A stretch of 21,149 bases of DNA. It comes from M55B157 sp964626275 (GTDB lineage Bacteria; Actinomycetota; Actinomycetes; S36-B12). The stretch is from contig CAZVCZ010000018.1 of the NCBI GenBank assembly GCA_964626275.1, positions 1 through 21,149 on the forward strand, written 5' to 3'. The notes beneath the pieces are model-generated. The model worked only from the letters and a program-made list of their open reading frames with translations, had not been told where the DNA came from and searched no databases. Each line of letters starts with the position of its first letter. The stretch's first letter is position 1. This document shows, piece by piece, positions 8,991 through 16,981 of this stretch. The position numbers were made by a program, and so were the translations under genes.

Positions 8991-10315
8991 GCGTCCCGGT
9001 GGTGCTCGCCGCGCCCGGATTGCCCGGCGAGACCGATCTCGTCGCCGCCCTCGCGCGACCCGGTGCGCAGGTCACCGTCGTGCGACGGTGCGTGGATGCC
9101 ATCGACCTTGTCGGTGCGGCGGCCTCTGGTTGCGCCCATGCCGCGGTCGTGAGCCCGTCCCTTCCCCGACTCGCCCGAGACACGATCGCTCGACTTGCCG
9201 ATGCGCGTGTGGGGGTGCTCGGTGTCGTGGCGCCGGGTGATGACGCCGGGGAGCGGACCTTGCGCGATCTTCAGGTCGACCGTGTCATCGTGCTCAGTCC
9301 CGGTGACCTGCAGCGATCGATCGGGCGCATCGCCAGCGCCGTGCGAGAAACGGAACCCGCGGTAGCCGATCCGTCGCAGTTCCGGTCGGGTGGCGACAGC
9401 GATCCGGGGGTCGGCGACGTTGCCGTGCTCGGGGAGGGGCTCGGGGAGGCGCTCGGTGACGGGGATGTGCCCACGCAGTTCGGATCCGGTGGTCATTCCG
9501 ATTCCGGCCAGGGATCCCTGGTAGCCGTATGGGGGCCACATGGGGCGCCAGGTCGCACCACCGTGGCGATCGGTCTGTCCGATGAGATCGCTCGCTCGGG
9601 AGGAACATCCCTCCTTATCGACGCAGACACGCAGGGCGGTGCGGTCGCGCAGAGCCTGGGGATCCTCGACGAGGTCAGTGGAATCGCGGTGGCGTGCCGA
9701 CATGCTGATGCGGGCAGTCTCGATGCGCTCACCCTCGCGCAGGCCGCTCGGTCCCTCGATCATCGGTGGCGGGTGCTCACCGGTCTACCCCGCTCAGAAC
9801 GGTGGATCGAACTTCGGGGTCCGGCGATCGCCCGGGTGTGGGAGGTTGCTCGCGCACTCCCCGGGGTCACTGTCGCGGATATCGGAGCCGGGCTCGATGT
9901 TCCCGGGGAACGCTGGGCGGGTGGCGTCGATCGTTTTGCGGCGGCCCATACGGCGATCGAGGCAGCAGACACCGTCATCGTCGTCGGTAGTGCGGATCCC
10001 ATCGGCATCGAGCGGTTGATCGATGGGCTCGACATTGTGCGCCAGCGCACGAACGCCACGACTCGGGTGGTGGTCAACAAGGTGCGCCGCGGTCCGCTCG
10101 GTCGCGACCCGCAGGGGCAGGTACGCGAAGCGCTGGCTCGCCACGCGGGGGTGACTGACGCGGTCTTCATCGCCGATGATCGGGACTCCCTCGACACGGC
10201 ACTGCGCGAGGGGCGGACGCTGGCGGAATGTGCGCCTCGGTCGACTGCTCGTCAGGCGCTGCGCACTCTGGCCGAGGAGATTGCCGCGACGCTGATCAAT
10301 ATCGATGCCGCGTAG
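8987..10315 (+). CDS. CpaE-like ATPase (MinD/ParA superfamily) with PGRT P-loop
   Basis: The 442-residue protein consists of a receiver-like N-terminal domain (about 3-120), a Gly/Asp-rich linker (about 124-177) and a MinD/ParA-type ATPase (about 178-440). The P-loop reads GPHGAPGRTT at 183-192, where the classical signature is KGGxGKTT. The invariant lysine is therefore arginine and the deviant-Walker lysine is missing. The rest of the fold is present: LLIDADTQGGAVAQSLG (209-225), VADIGAG (296-302) as Walker B, and the strand VVVNKVRRG (361-369) as the base-recognition region. CpaE places Tad pilus machinery at the cell pole; here no pilus genes follow. From memory, many actinobacterial homologues share the PGRT form. 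The GTG start overlaps the SAF gene stop. The linker carries an internal repeat (SQFRSGGDSDPG / TQFGSGGHSDSG). Confidence 0.88.
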   Translation: MSVPVVLAAPGLPGETDLVAALARPGAQVTVVRRCVDAIDLVGAAASGCAHAAVVSPSLPRLARDTIARLADARVGVLGVVAPGDDAGERTLRDLQVDRVIVLSPGDLQRSIGRIASAVRETEPAVADPSQFRSGGDSDPGVGDVAVLGEGLGEALGDGDVPTQFGSGGHSDSGQGSLVAVWGPHGAPGRTTVAIGLSDEIARSGGTSLLIDADTQGGAVAQSLGILDEVSGIAVACRHADAGSLDALTLAQAARSLDHRWRVLTGLPRSERWIELRGPAIARVWEVARALPGVTVADIGAGLDVPGERWAGGVDRFAAAHTAIEAADTVIVVGSADPIGIERLIDGLDIVRQRTNATTRVVVNKVRRGPLGRDPQGQVREALARHAGVTDAVFIADDRDSLDTALREGRTLAECAPRSTARQALRTLAEEIAATLINIDAA

Positions 10316-10397
10316 GCTCGTCGCCCATGGCTCTCGCTATCGACAAGGAATCGACGTTCTTTCACGTCCCGCATCGCCGGATATAGATATCGAGCCG

Positions 10398-11360
10398 CTA
10401 ACGCACGCGAAGAACGATCTTTCCGAACACTGCTCTGTCGGACAGGCGCTGGAGCGCGAGCGGTGCTTCTGTCCAATCCATGACTTCCGCGATCACAGGT
10501 TTCACATCGCCCGCAGCCACCAGCCCTGAAAGAAGTTCCAGGGTCTTGGTTCCGGCGTAGTCACCCATGAGATCCGGATACAGCAGGAACGGCCCATAGG
10601 TCACGCCCGGCATTGTGGCGTAGAGGCCCGCGGGAAATGAAACGTCGGCCAAGGAGGCTTCCCCGTACTGCACGATGGTGCCTCTTTCGGCTACGCGTGC
10701 GAAGGCGGCACCCAGGCTCGCCCCTCCCACAGCCTCCATGATCAGGTCGAATTCGCGCGGACCTTCTGGAGAGAGTTCGGGCAGTGCTTCATCGGCGCCA
10801 AGATCGAGCAGGGCCTGTCGACGCTGCGCGCTACGAGCCACACCTGTGACGTGAGCACCCGCCAGTTTGGCGAGTTGGATGGCGTAGACCCCCACCCCGC
10901 CAGCCGCGCCGGTGATCACGACCCGCTGGCCAAGGAGGAGCCCGCCCCTGCGCAGGGCTCGGTAGGCCGTCTGACCTGCTACGGGCAGGGTCGCGCCCTG
11001 CTCATCGGTGACTGCCTGGTCGAGACGTCCCAGGAGTGCTGTCGGCACGGGTGCATATTCGGCCCAGCTTCCGCGGGCTGGGAATCCAGCAACACGTGTG
11101 CCAACGCCGGGGCCGGTCCCGTCAGCGGCGCTGGCGACGACGGTGCCTGAGAGCTCATAGCCCGGAATGCTGCCCATCGGCATTGACATCGTGCTGCCGT
11201 CCATCCGGACATCCCAGAAGTGGGGCAAAGAGACCAGTTCGCCACGATTCACTGACACGGCAGAGACCTCTACCAGGGCCTCGTCCGGTCTGGGCGTGGG
11301 TGTATCCACCTCGGCCATCTTGATATAGGGAGGTTCGGGGGTCGTCGTCCAGGCGCGCAT
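10398..11360 (-). CDS. Zinc-free NADPH:quinone oxidoreductase-like MDR dehydrogenase
   Basis: This is a medium-chain dehydrogenase/reductase of the quinone-oxidoreductase branch, 320 residues. It has a GroES-like N-terminal domain (EVSAVSVNRGELV, PGYELSGTVV) and a Rossmann domain with the nucleotide loop GAAGGVGVYAIQLAK starting at residue 151. The four structural zinc cysteines of true alcohol dehydrogenases are absent, so it should reduce quinones or activated alkenes/carbonyls with NAD(P)H rather than oxidise alcohols (family inference). The start is the ATG at 11360 because the family begins MRAW. TACACT (11373-11368) stands seven bases upstream with no ribosome site, suggesting a leaderless message; the longer GTG start at 11387 would overlap this element. 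It diverges from ychF. The substrate cannot be predicted. Confidence 0.88.
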   Translation of the reverse strand: MRAWTTTPEPPYIKMAEVDTPTPRPDEALVEVSAVSVNRGELVSLPHFWDVRMDGSTMSMPMGSIPGYELSGTVVASAADGTGPGVGTRVAGFPARGSWAEYAPVPTALLGRLDQAVTDEQGATLPVAGQTAYRALRRGGLLLGQRVVITGAAGGVGVYAIQLAKLAGAHVTGVARSAQRRQALLDLGADEALPELSPEGPREFDLIMEAVGGASLGAAFARVAERGTIVQYGEASLADVSFPAGLYATMPGVTYGPFLLYPDLMGDYAGTKTLELLSGLVAAGDVKPVIAEVMDWTEAPLALQRLSDRAVFGKIVLRVR

Positions 11361-11367
11361 GCGGCCG

Positions 11368-11373
11368 AGTGTA
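11368..11373 (-). promoter_or_regulatory. -10 element for leaderless dehydrogenase gene
   Basis: On the minus strand TACACT (TANNNT) is followed by seven bases (CGGCCGC) and the ATG at 11360. No Shine-Dalgarno sequence fits in this space. The spacing suggests that transcription starts at or next to the start codon. Confidence 0.45.
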
Positions 11374-11410
11374 CGTGGCAATCTCACCAGGACTGGCCGA
11401 GACGATCTGT

Positions 11411-11459
11411 CGTCTCCGCTCCCTATGACGGCGGAGACGCGAATGTAGGCCGTTACCCT
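11411..11459. promoter_or_regulatory. 9-bp inverted repeat and -10 candidate upstream of ychF
   Basis: CGTCTCCGC (11411-11419) and GCGGAGACG (11431-11439) are perfect inverted copies separated by 11 bp. TACCCT (11454-11459) downstream fits a -10 for ychF, giving a leader of roughly 80 nt. The repeat lies in the divergent dehydrogenase/ychF region, upstream of both. It may be an operator or a terminator-like hairpin. Confidence 0.4.
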
Positions 11460-11547
11460 GGACCCTCAGCGGGCCTGCCTGCCAAGCCCGTCGTGCCGAT
11501 TCACCACAATGGCCTCCCCCGGAACGAACATAGAAGGAGTTGGCATC

Positions 11548-12621
<1,074 letters not shown>

Positions 12622-12625
12622 CGCT

Positions 12626-13108
12626 ATGAGCGACTTCCTTTATTCGGTGGAGCGGGAATTCGACCTCCCGCTGGACATCCTGTGGGATGCCTGGACGAGT
12701 CCTGAGGATTTGCAGGAGTGGTACCACCCGGTCGGACTGGCCTGTGTGCCCGGATCTGTCCTCTCCGAGCCGGTCGAGGGAGGCGCATGGGCGGTCGCAG
12801 TGGATGTCCCCGACTACGAACTCGTGGCGCACTTCTTCGGCACATACACGGTGATCGTCCCCCAGGCTCGAATCGAGCACACGCTTCACTACACGGAGTC
12901 CGCTGAGGAATTCGCTCAGCGTGATCTCTCGACCCCCCACCACCTCGTGCGAATCGAGTTCGAGAGCCGAGGCATGCTCAGTTGGGTCAAGTTCAGCCAG
13001 TTCGGCGACATGCCCGAGTCGGAGGCGGTCGCTGCCCAGGAGGGGATGGAGAGCTACTTCGATTCACTCGAAGATTTCCTCTCGGTGGACGGCGACACCG
13101 CAGGTTGA
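12626..13108 (+). CDS. SRPBCC (AHSA1-like) ligand-binding fold protein
   Basis: The 160-residue protein resembles the AHSA1/START-like SRPBCC family. The family opening FLYSVEREFDLPLDILWDAW is followed by TSPEDLQEWYHP, the usual strand-loop pattern, and a terminal amphipathic helix (QEGMESYFDSLEDFL). Members bind hydrophobic ligands or act as stress-related cofactors; no specific ligand or partner can be read. The ATG at 12626 lies only four bases after the ychF stop, so translational coupling is possible. TAACGT (12612-12617) inside the end of ychF is eight bases before the ATG and could alternatively give a leaderless message. The stop codon directly abuts the stop of the convergent dehydratase gene with no base between them. 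Confidence 0.85.
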   Translation: MSDFLYSVEREFDLPLDILWDAWTSPEDLQEWYHPVGLACVPGSVLSEPVEGGAWAVAVDVPDYELVAHFFGTYTVIVPQARIEHTLHYTESAEEFAQRDLSTPHHLVRIEFESRGMLSWVKFSQFGDMPESEAVAAQEGMESYFDSLEDFLSVDGDTAG

Positions 13109-13115
13109 TCAACCT
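13102..13115. repeat. 14-bp palindrome spanning two abutting stop codons
   Basis: AGGTTGATCAACCT is a perfect palindrome formed because the two convergent genes both end in GGT-TGA and their stop codons meet at 13108/13109. With no spacer, any terminator must lie inside the coding regions. The symmetry may be chance. Confidence 0.6.
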
Positions 13116-13408
13116 CCGTCGAGTTCCTCGGCGATCATCCGGATCCGGTGAGCCAATTCGATGTCCAGTTGGGTGACTCCACCTGTACTGTGCGTCGACA
13201 GGGTGAAGGTCACCGTCCGCCATCGGATGTCCATGTCGGGATGGTGGTTCATCTCCTCGGCCTCGATCGCCACGCGATCGACCCCGGTGATCGCGGCGGG
13301 GAAGTCGGGAAAGGCATAGCTGCGTGAGATGCCTTCCTCCGCTCCGCTCCAACCGGGCAGTGACGCCAACTGCTCGGTGATCTCTGCGGCACTCAACACT
13401 CTGCTCAT
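13109..13408 (-). CDS. Pterin-4a-carbinolamine dehydratase
   Basis: This enzyme dehydrates 4a-hydroxytetrahydrobiopterin, the product of aromatic amino acid hydroxylases, and so restores the pterin cofactor. The 99-residue protein has the normal length and the active-site motif EEMNHHPDMDIRW (51-63), with the catalytic His pair H55/H56, followed by a beta strand ending in THSTGG and a C-terminal helix (LAHRIRMIAEEL). The N-terminus (VLSAAEITEQLASLPGW) is also typical. No phenylalanine hydroxylase is in view. Many bacteria carry such proteins without the hydroxylase, so another pterin or molybdopterin-related function is possible. The ATG at 13408 has no ribosome site; CACTCT stands six bases upstream. 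It is divergent from the Nudix gene 53 bp away. Confidence 0.93.
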   Translation of the reverse strand: MSRVLSAAEITEQLASLPGWSGAEEGISRSYAFPDFPAAITGVDRVAIEAEEMNHHPDMDIRWRTVTFTLSTHSTGGVTQLDIELAHRIRMIAEELDGG

Positions 13409-13461
13409 TCGGGCAGAGTGACAGACTTTTTCAGCATCGGCAGTGCGAGAGGGAGGGCATC

Positions 13462-13875
13462 GTGGTGATTGATCAGTCGGTGATCGTCGCGGCCGCGATC
13501 ACCCGGCACGGCCGGCTCCTGCTCGCGCGTCGCACCCGTCCGCTGGAAGTCGCCGGGCGTTGGGAGATGCCCGGCGGTCGCGTGGAACCGGGGGAGTCGG
13601 AGGCTCAGGCCGTGCAGCGGGAGATCTGGGAAGAGCTCGGTGTCCGCGTTCTGGTCGGCGAGTTCGTCGCTGAGCATGCGATCGAGGGTGTCGGGATCCT
13701 GCGGGTGTACTCCGCGACGATCGACGGGGCTAGTGGTGATGGCGAGCCTCGCCTGCTCGACCACCATGACCAGTTCCGCTGGGTCGGGCCCGCGACCGCG
13801 AATCACCTGATCATGGCGCCCGGCGACGCCGGCCTGCTACCCCTCGTCATGGCTCGGCTCGGGTGTGACGGGTGA
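13462..13875 (+). CDS. Nudix hydrolase, MutT-like (8-oxo-dGTP diphosphatase type)
   Basis: The 137-residue protein contains a complete Nudix box from G39 to V61: G39-x5-E45-x7-R53-E54-I-W-E57-E58-L-G60-V61. The two glutamates in EE bind the metal. The surrounding sequence (VIVAAAITRHGRLLLARRTRP, then RWEMPGGRVEPGES) matches the MutT branch, which removes oxidised dGTP from the nucleotide pool by hydrolysis to the monophosphate. Substrate specificity is inferred; other (d)NTPs or CTP-like pyrimidines are possible. The GTG at 13462 is preceded by GGGAGG at five to six bases, a strong ribosome site. It ends 60 bp before the ABC transporter operon on the same strand, from which it is separated by short repeats. 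Confidence 0.9.
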   Translation: MVIDQSVIVAAAITRHGRLLLARRTRPLEVAGRWEMPGGRVEPGESEAQAVQREIWEELGVRVLVGEFVAEHAIEGVGILRVYSATIDGASGDGEPRLLDHHDQFRWVGPATANHLIMAPGDAGLLPLVMARLGCDG

Positions 13876-13885
13876 ACCTGCCCCA

Positions 13886-13915
13886 GGTGGCAGGGGCACA
13901 GCGAGGGTGGCAGGG
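13886..13915 (+). promoter_or_regulatory. Two 10-bp direct repeats, 20-bp period, before ABC operon
   Basis: GGTGGCAGGG occurs exactly at 13886-13895 and 13906-13915, a spacing of two helical turns. The arrangement resembles tandem operator sites for a regulator that binds side by side. A short inverted repeat, CCTGCC (13877-13882) with GGCAGG (13889-13894), overlaps the first copy and could end transcription of the Nudix gene. The first permease starts 21 bp downstream. Confidence 0.45.
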
Positions 13916-13935
13916 TAGGGGGACCTTCTCGGGAA

Positions 13936-15045
13936 ATGGGGGTGCGGGTGAATCTCGCGACCACTGAGGTTCGGCGCGCCAAGCTGCGTTTCAGTCTTCT
14001 CACCGGCGCGGTGGCGCTCCTGGTGTTCCTCACCCTCCTCCTCACCACCCTCTCCGGTGCCCTCATCGGGGCGCTGGTGGGTGCGCTCGAGGGGCTCCGG
14101 ACCGATGGGCTGGTCTATTCGGAGACGGCTCGAGACAACATCGCGGCGAGTCGACTGCCGGGGGAGACAGTGGCGGCCGTGGCAGCTGTGCCCGGCGTTT
14201 CGGCTGCAGCAGGTATCGGCACCCTCACCACTGCAGCGGTCGCCGCGGGAACGCCACTGGACATGCAGGTCTTCGGTGTCGACCCTCAGGGGCCGGGGGC
14301 CCCGAGTGGCCTGAGCTCCGGGCGCCTACCGGAAGCCTCGGGCGAAGCGGCCGTCGATGGTGGTGGCGTGGAGATCGGTGACACCATCCAACTCGATCCC
14401 TCCGGTGTCGAACTCACCGTCGTCGGGCTGCTGCGTGGTGCTCAGTTCAACGCGATCCCGACCGCCTACACCGATCTGGGGACCTACGAGCAGATCGTCA
14501 GCCAATCCTTCCCCGGTCTGCCGTTCGTGCCGATCAACGCCGTGGCGTTCACTGTCGCGGATGGATCCGATACGGCCACTGTCGTGGCAGCGATCGATAG
14601 CGCGGTGCCCGGGGTTCAGGCCTACGCCCTCGACGACGCGGTGGCGCTGATCCCCGGGATCGACTCCATCACGCAGAGCTTCGGCATCCTGGTCGGGCTG
14701 ACGTTCATCATCGGGATCGTCGTCATCGGCTTCTTCTTCCTCATTCTCACAGTGCAGAAGCTCAAGGCCTTCACCCTGCTTCGCGCCATCGGAACCTCGA
14801 CCGGCCGACTCGCCTGGTCGGTGTCCCTGCAGATCGGACTCGTCGTCGTGGTCGCCTCGGCCATCGCCGTCGGCCTGGTGCTCCTCGCGGTGCAGGGACT
14901 CAACACCGGCATCCCGGTGACGCTGGAACCATCGACGATCATCGCCACCGTGGTCGCGGTGCTCGTGTTCTCACTTGTCGCGGGACTGCTGAGCATCCGC
15001 CGCATCGTGCGCATCGACCCGTCGTCAGCGGTGGGGGCGCGCTGA
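13936..15045 (+). CDS. ABC transporter permease, FtsX/MacB-like (first of two)
   Basis: The 369-residue protein has the FtsX/MacB half-permease plan: one membrane helix at about 20-47, a large extracytoplasmic domain at about 48-246, and three helices at about 247-273, 297-320 and 333-353. It ends with the family tail RRIVRIDPSSAVGA. Such permeases do not translocate freely through a pore; they transmit ATPase movement to the outer face and export peptides, lipids or antibiotics or signal to cell-wall enzymes. The ATG at 13936 is used, but GTG at 13948 is close and no ribosome site decides. The stop overlaps the next gene by one base (TGATG). The substrate is unknown. There is no adjacent sensor kinase of the kind that accompanies bacitracin-type exporters. 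Confidence 0.88.
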   Translation: MGVRVNLATTEVRRAKLRFSLLTGAVALLVFLTLLLTTLSGALIGALVGALEGLRTDGLVYSETARDNIAASRLPGETVAAVAAVPGVSAAAGIGTLTTAAVAAGTPLDMQVFGVDPQGPGAPSGLSSGRLPEASGEAAVDGGGVEIGDTIQLDPSGVELTVVGLLRGAQFNAIPTAYTDLGTYEQIVSQSFPGLPFVPINAVAFTVADGSDTATVVAAIDSAVPGVQAYALDDAVALIPGIDSITQSFGILVGLTFIIGIVVIGFFFLILTVQKLKAFTLLRAIGTSTGRLAWSVSLQIGLVVVVASAIAVGLVLLAVQGLNTGIPVTLEPSTIIATVVAVLVFSLVAGLLSIRRIVRIDPSSAVGAR

Positions 15046-16163
15046 TGGGCCCCGCCGGCATGCTCGCCTCGTCCGAGATCCGCCGCGGTCGCGGGCGTTT
15101 CGCCGCCGTCGTGTCGGCGCTCTCGCTGATCGTCTTCCTCGTGCTCATCCTCGGTGCACTCGCCGATGGACTCTTCTACGGAGCGACCGGCGCTGTTCGC
15201 TCCACGACGGCGAACGCCTATGGCTTCTCCGACGACGCGGAAGGATCGCTGATCCGCTCGCAGTTGGACATCGCCGACGTCGAGACCTTCGCGGCTGCTC
15301 CCGGGGTGGAGTCAGCCGGTCCGGTGGGCGTTCTGCTGACCGGCGGAGTCGGCCCCGAAGGGGATATCGACCTCGCCGTCTTCGGGATCGCCATGGGGGC
15401 AGCCGGCACACCGACGACGCTGGTGGAAGGCCGACTCCCCGAACCGGGTGAAGCCGGTGTCGCGGCGGCGGATTCGCAGCTGCAGCGACTCGGTGTCGAG
15501 GTCGGCTCCACTGTCTCGGTCGGTGGTGAGTCGGCGCAGGTCGTCGGCATCGTGACCGACTCGTCCTATCAGTTGCAGCCCACGATCTGGACCTCCGTGG
15601 ACACCTGGCGGGCGATGCGAGATGCCGTGCGCCCCGAACTGCGCGGTCAGCCCACCTCGATCAACGCCATCGCCCTCATCACCGCAGCCGATGCGGATCT
15701 GGCCGCGATCGCGGCGACGATTCCCGGCACGACCGTGCTGACCGCGGAGGCGACCGGCCTGGCGATCCCCGGGGTGGAACAGCAGTCATCGACACTGAAC
15801 TCGATCATCTACACCACCCTGGCCGTCGCTGCACTCGTCGTCGCGCTGTTCTTCGCACTGCTCGTGCTGGAGAAGCGGGAGCTCTTCGCCGCACTCAAGG
15901 CCCTCGGAACACCGACATCCCGGCTGGGCGTCGCCGTGATCGTGCAGGCCCTGGTCTCCTCCGCTCTCGGTGTCGTCATCGGAACACTCGTGGCTCGGGG
16001 TTTCGGCCTGCTCATCCCCGCAGGGGTGCCGACGCTATTCCGTACGGACACGCTCATCACCATCGCGCTGTTCACCCTCGTCGCTGGGTTCGTCGGCGCA
16101 GTGTTCTCGCTGCGTCGCATCGCCCGCATCGATCCCGCCACCGCTATCGGAGGTTCGCTGTGA
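15045..16163 (+). CDS. ABC transporter permease, FtsX/MacB-like (second of two)
   Basis: The 372-residue protein has the same topology as its upstream neighbour: helix about 19-46, large external domain to about 250, then helices about 252-276, 296-325 and 336-356, and tail RRIARIDPATAIGG. The two share the opening (A-x-x-E-[VI]-RR), the segments GRLPE and DxxxVGAx-like turns, and the C-terminal IDP tail. They look like an old tandem duplication that now forms a heterodimer. Translation is coupled to the first permease by the TGATG overlap and to the ATPase by a GTGA overlap. This tight packing supports a 1:1:2 complex. The external domain is not similar to MacB's in any way I can pin down, so the cargo is unknown. 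Confidence 0.88.
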   Translation: MGPAGMLASSEIRRGRGRFAAVVSALSLIVFLVLILGALADGLFYGATGAVRSTTANAYGFSDDAEGSLIRSQLDIADVETFAAAPGVESAGPVGVLLTGGVGPEGDIDLAVFGIAMGAAGTPTTLVEGRLPEPGEAGVAAADSQLQRLGVEVGSTVSVGGESAQVVGIVTDSSYQLQPTIWTSVDTWRAMRDAVRPELRGQPTSINAIALITAADADLAAIAATIPGTTVLTAEATGLAIPGVEQQSSTLNSIIYTTLAVAALVVALFFALLVLEKRELFAALKALGTPTSRLGVAVIVQALVSSALGVVIGTLVARGFGLLIPAGVPTLFRTDTLITIALFTLVAGFVGAVFSLRRIARIDPATAIGGSL

Positions 16164-16957
16164 CCGAATCCGCCACTCCCGACCCGGTTGTCCGTGCGAC
16201 CGACTCGGCTCAGCAGGGAACCGGGCCGACACCGAGCACCGACGCTGCTGCCCACCCCGGCGCACTGCTGCAGGTGCACGAGGTGACGAAGGTCTACGGC
16301 TCCGGCCACACCGCGGTGACCGCACTCGCAGAGGCGACCATGGCCGTCGAGAAGGGGGAGTTCGTCGCGTTGCTCGGTCCCTCCGGATCGGGCAAGACGA
16401 CGCTCATCTCGATCATCGGTGGCCTGCTCGCGCCGACCGGTGGAAGTGTCACCATCGGCGACACCGACGTCACCTCGCTGTCGAAGAAGGAACTCACCCG
16501 GTTCCGCGCCGAGCGCGTCGGATTCGTATTCCAGTCAGCAAACCTCGTGCCCTTCCTCACCGCACGGGAGAACCTGCTCTACGTGTCCGGCCTGGTCGGA
16601 ATGGGCAAGTCGACCGCGCGCTCGCGGGCGGATCAACTGCTCGAGGAACTCGGTCTCGCCGAGCGAGCGAAGAACCTCCCCGAGCAGCTCTCCGGTGGCG
16701 AGCGTCAGCGCGTCGCCATCGGCCGAGCCTTGATGAACGATCCCGATCTGGTGCTTGTCGACGAGCCGACCGCAGCGCTCGACACTGCGCTCGGTCGACA
16801 GGTCGTGCAGCTGCTGCGCCGCGAGATCAAGGATCGCGGCAAGACCGGCATCATGGTCACCCACGATCTTCGGATGGTGGAGTACACCGATCGTGTTTTC
16901 GAGATCCTCGATGGTCACCTGACGCATGTCGAGCAGCCCTCCGGTCTCGGCCACTGA
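16160..16957 (+). CDS. ABC transporter ATPase, MacB/LolD type
   Basis: This is the ATP-binding subunit for the two preceding permeases. All ABC motifs are intact in its 265 residues: Walker A GPSGSGKTT (73-81), Q-loop FVFQSANLVP (from 122), signature LSGGERQR (177-184), Walker B LVLVDEP (197-203) and the switch histidine in VTHD (H235). The ELT-RFRAERVGFVFQ section is typical of the MacB/LolD/FtsE branch that pairs with FtsX-type permeases. A 35-residue Thr/Pro/Ala-rich N-terminal extension, absent from most relatives, precedes the ATPase core (LLQVHEVTKVYGSG). A start further in is possible, but the GTG at 16160 overlaps the permease stop (GTGA) in the usual coupled way. It is the last gene of the operon, 24 bp before typA. 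Confidence 0.93.
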   Translation: MTESATPDPVVRATDSAQQGTGPTPSTDAAAHPGALLQVHEVTKVYGSGHTAVTALAEATMAVEKGEFVALLGPSGSGKTTLISIIGGLLAPTGGSVTIGDTDVTSLSKKELTRFRAERVGFVFQSANLVPFLTARENLLYVSGLVGMGKSTARSRADQLLEELGLAERAKNLPEQLSGGERQRVAIGRALMNDPDLVLVDEPTAALDTALGRQVVQLLRREIKDRGKTGIMVTHDLRMVEYTDRVFEILDGHLTHVEQPSGLGH

Positions 16958-16969
16958 TCGCGCGGCGAC

Positions 16970-16975
16970 TACCCT
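16970..16975 (+). promoter_or_regulatory. -10 element for leaderless typA transcript
   Basis: TACCCT (TANNNT) is followed by exactly six bases (TGCGCG) and the GTG start of typA, the same spacing as at secA. No ribosome site is present in the 24-bp gap. No good -35 is seen, so some read-through from the ABC operon remains possible. Confidence 0.45.
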
Positions 16976-16981
16976 TGCGCG

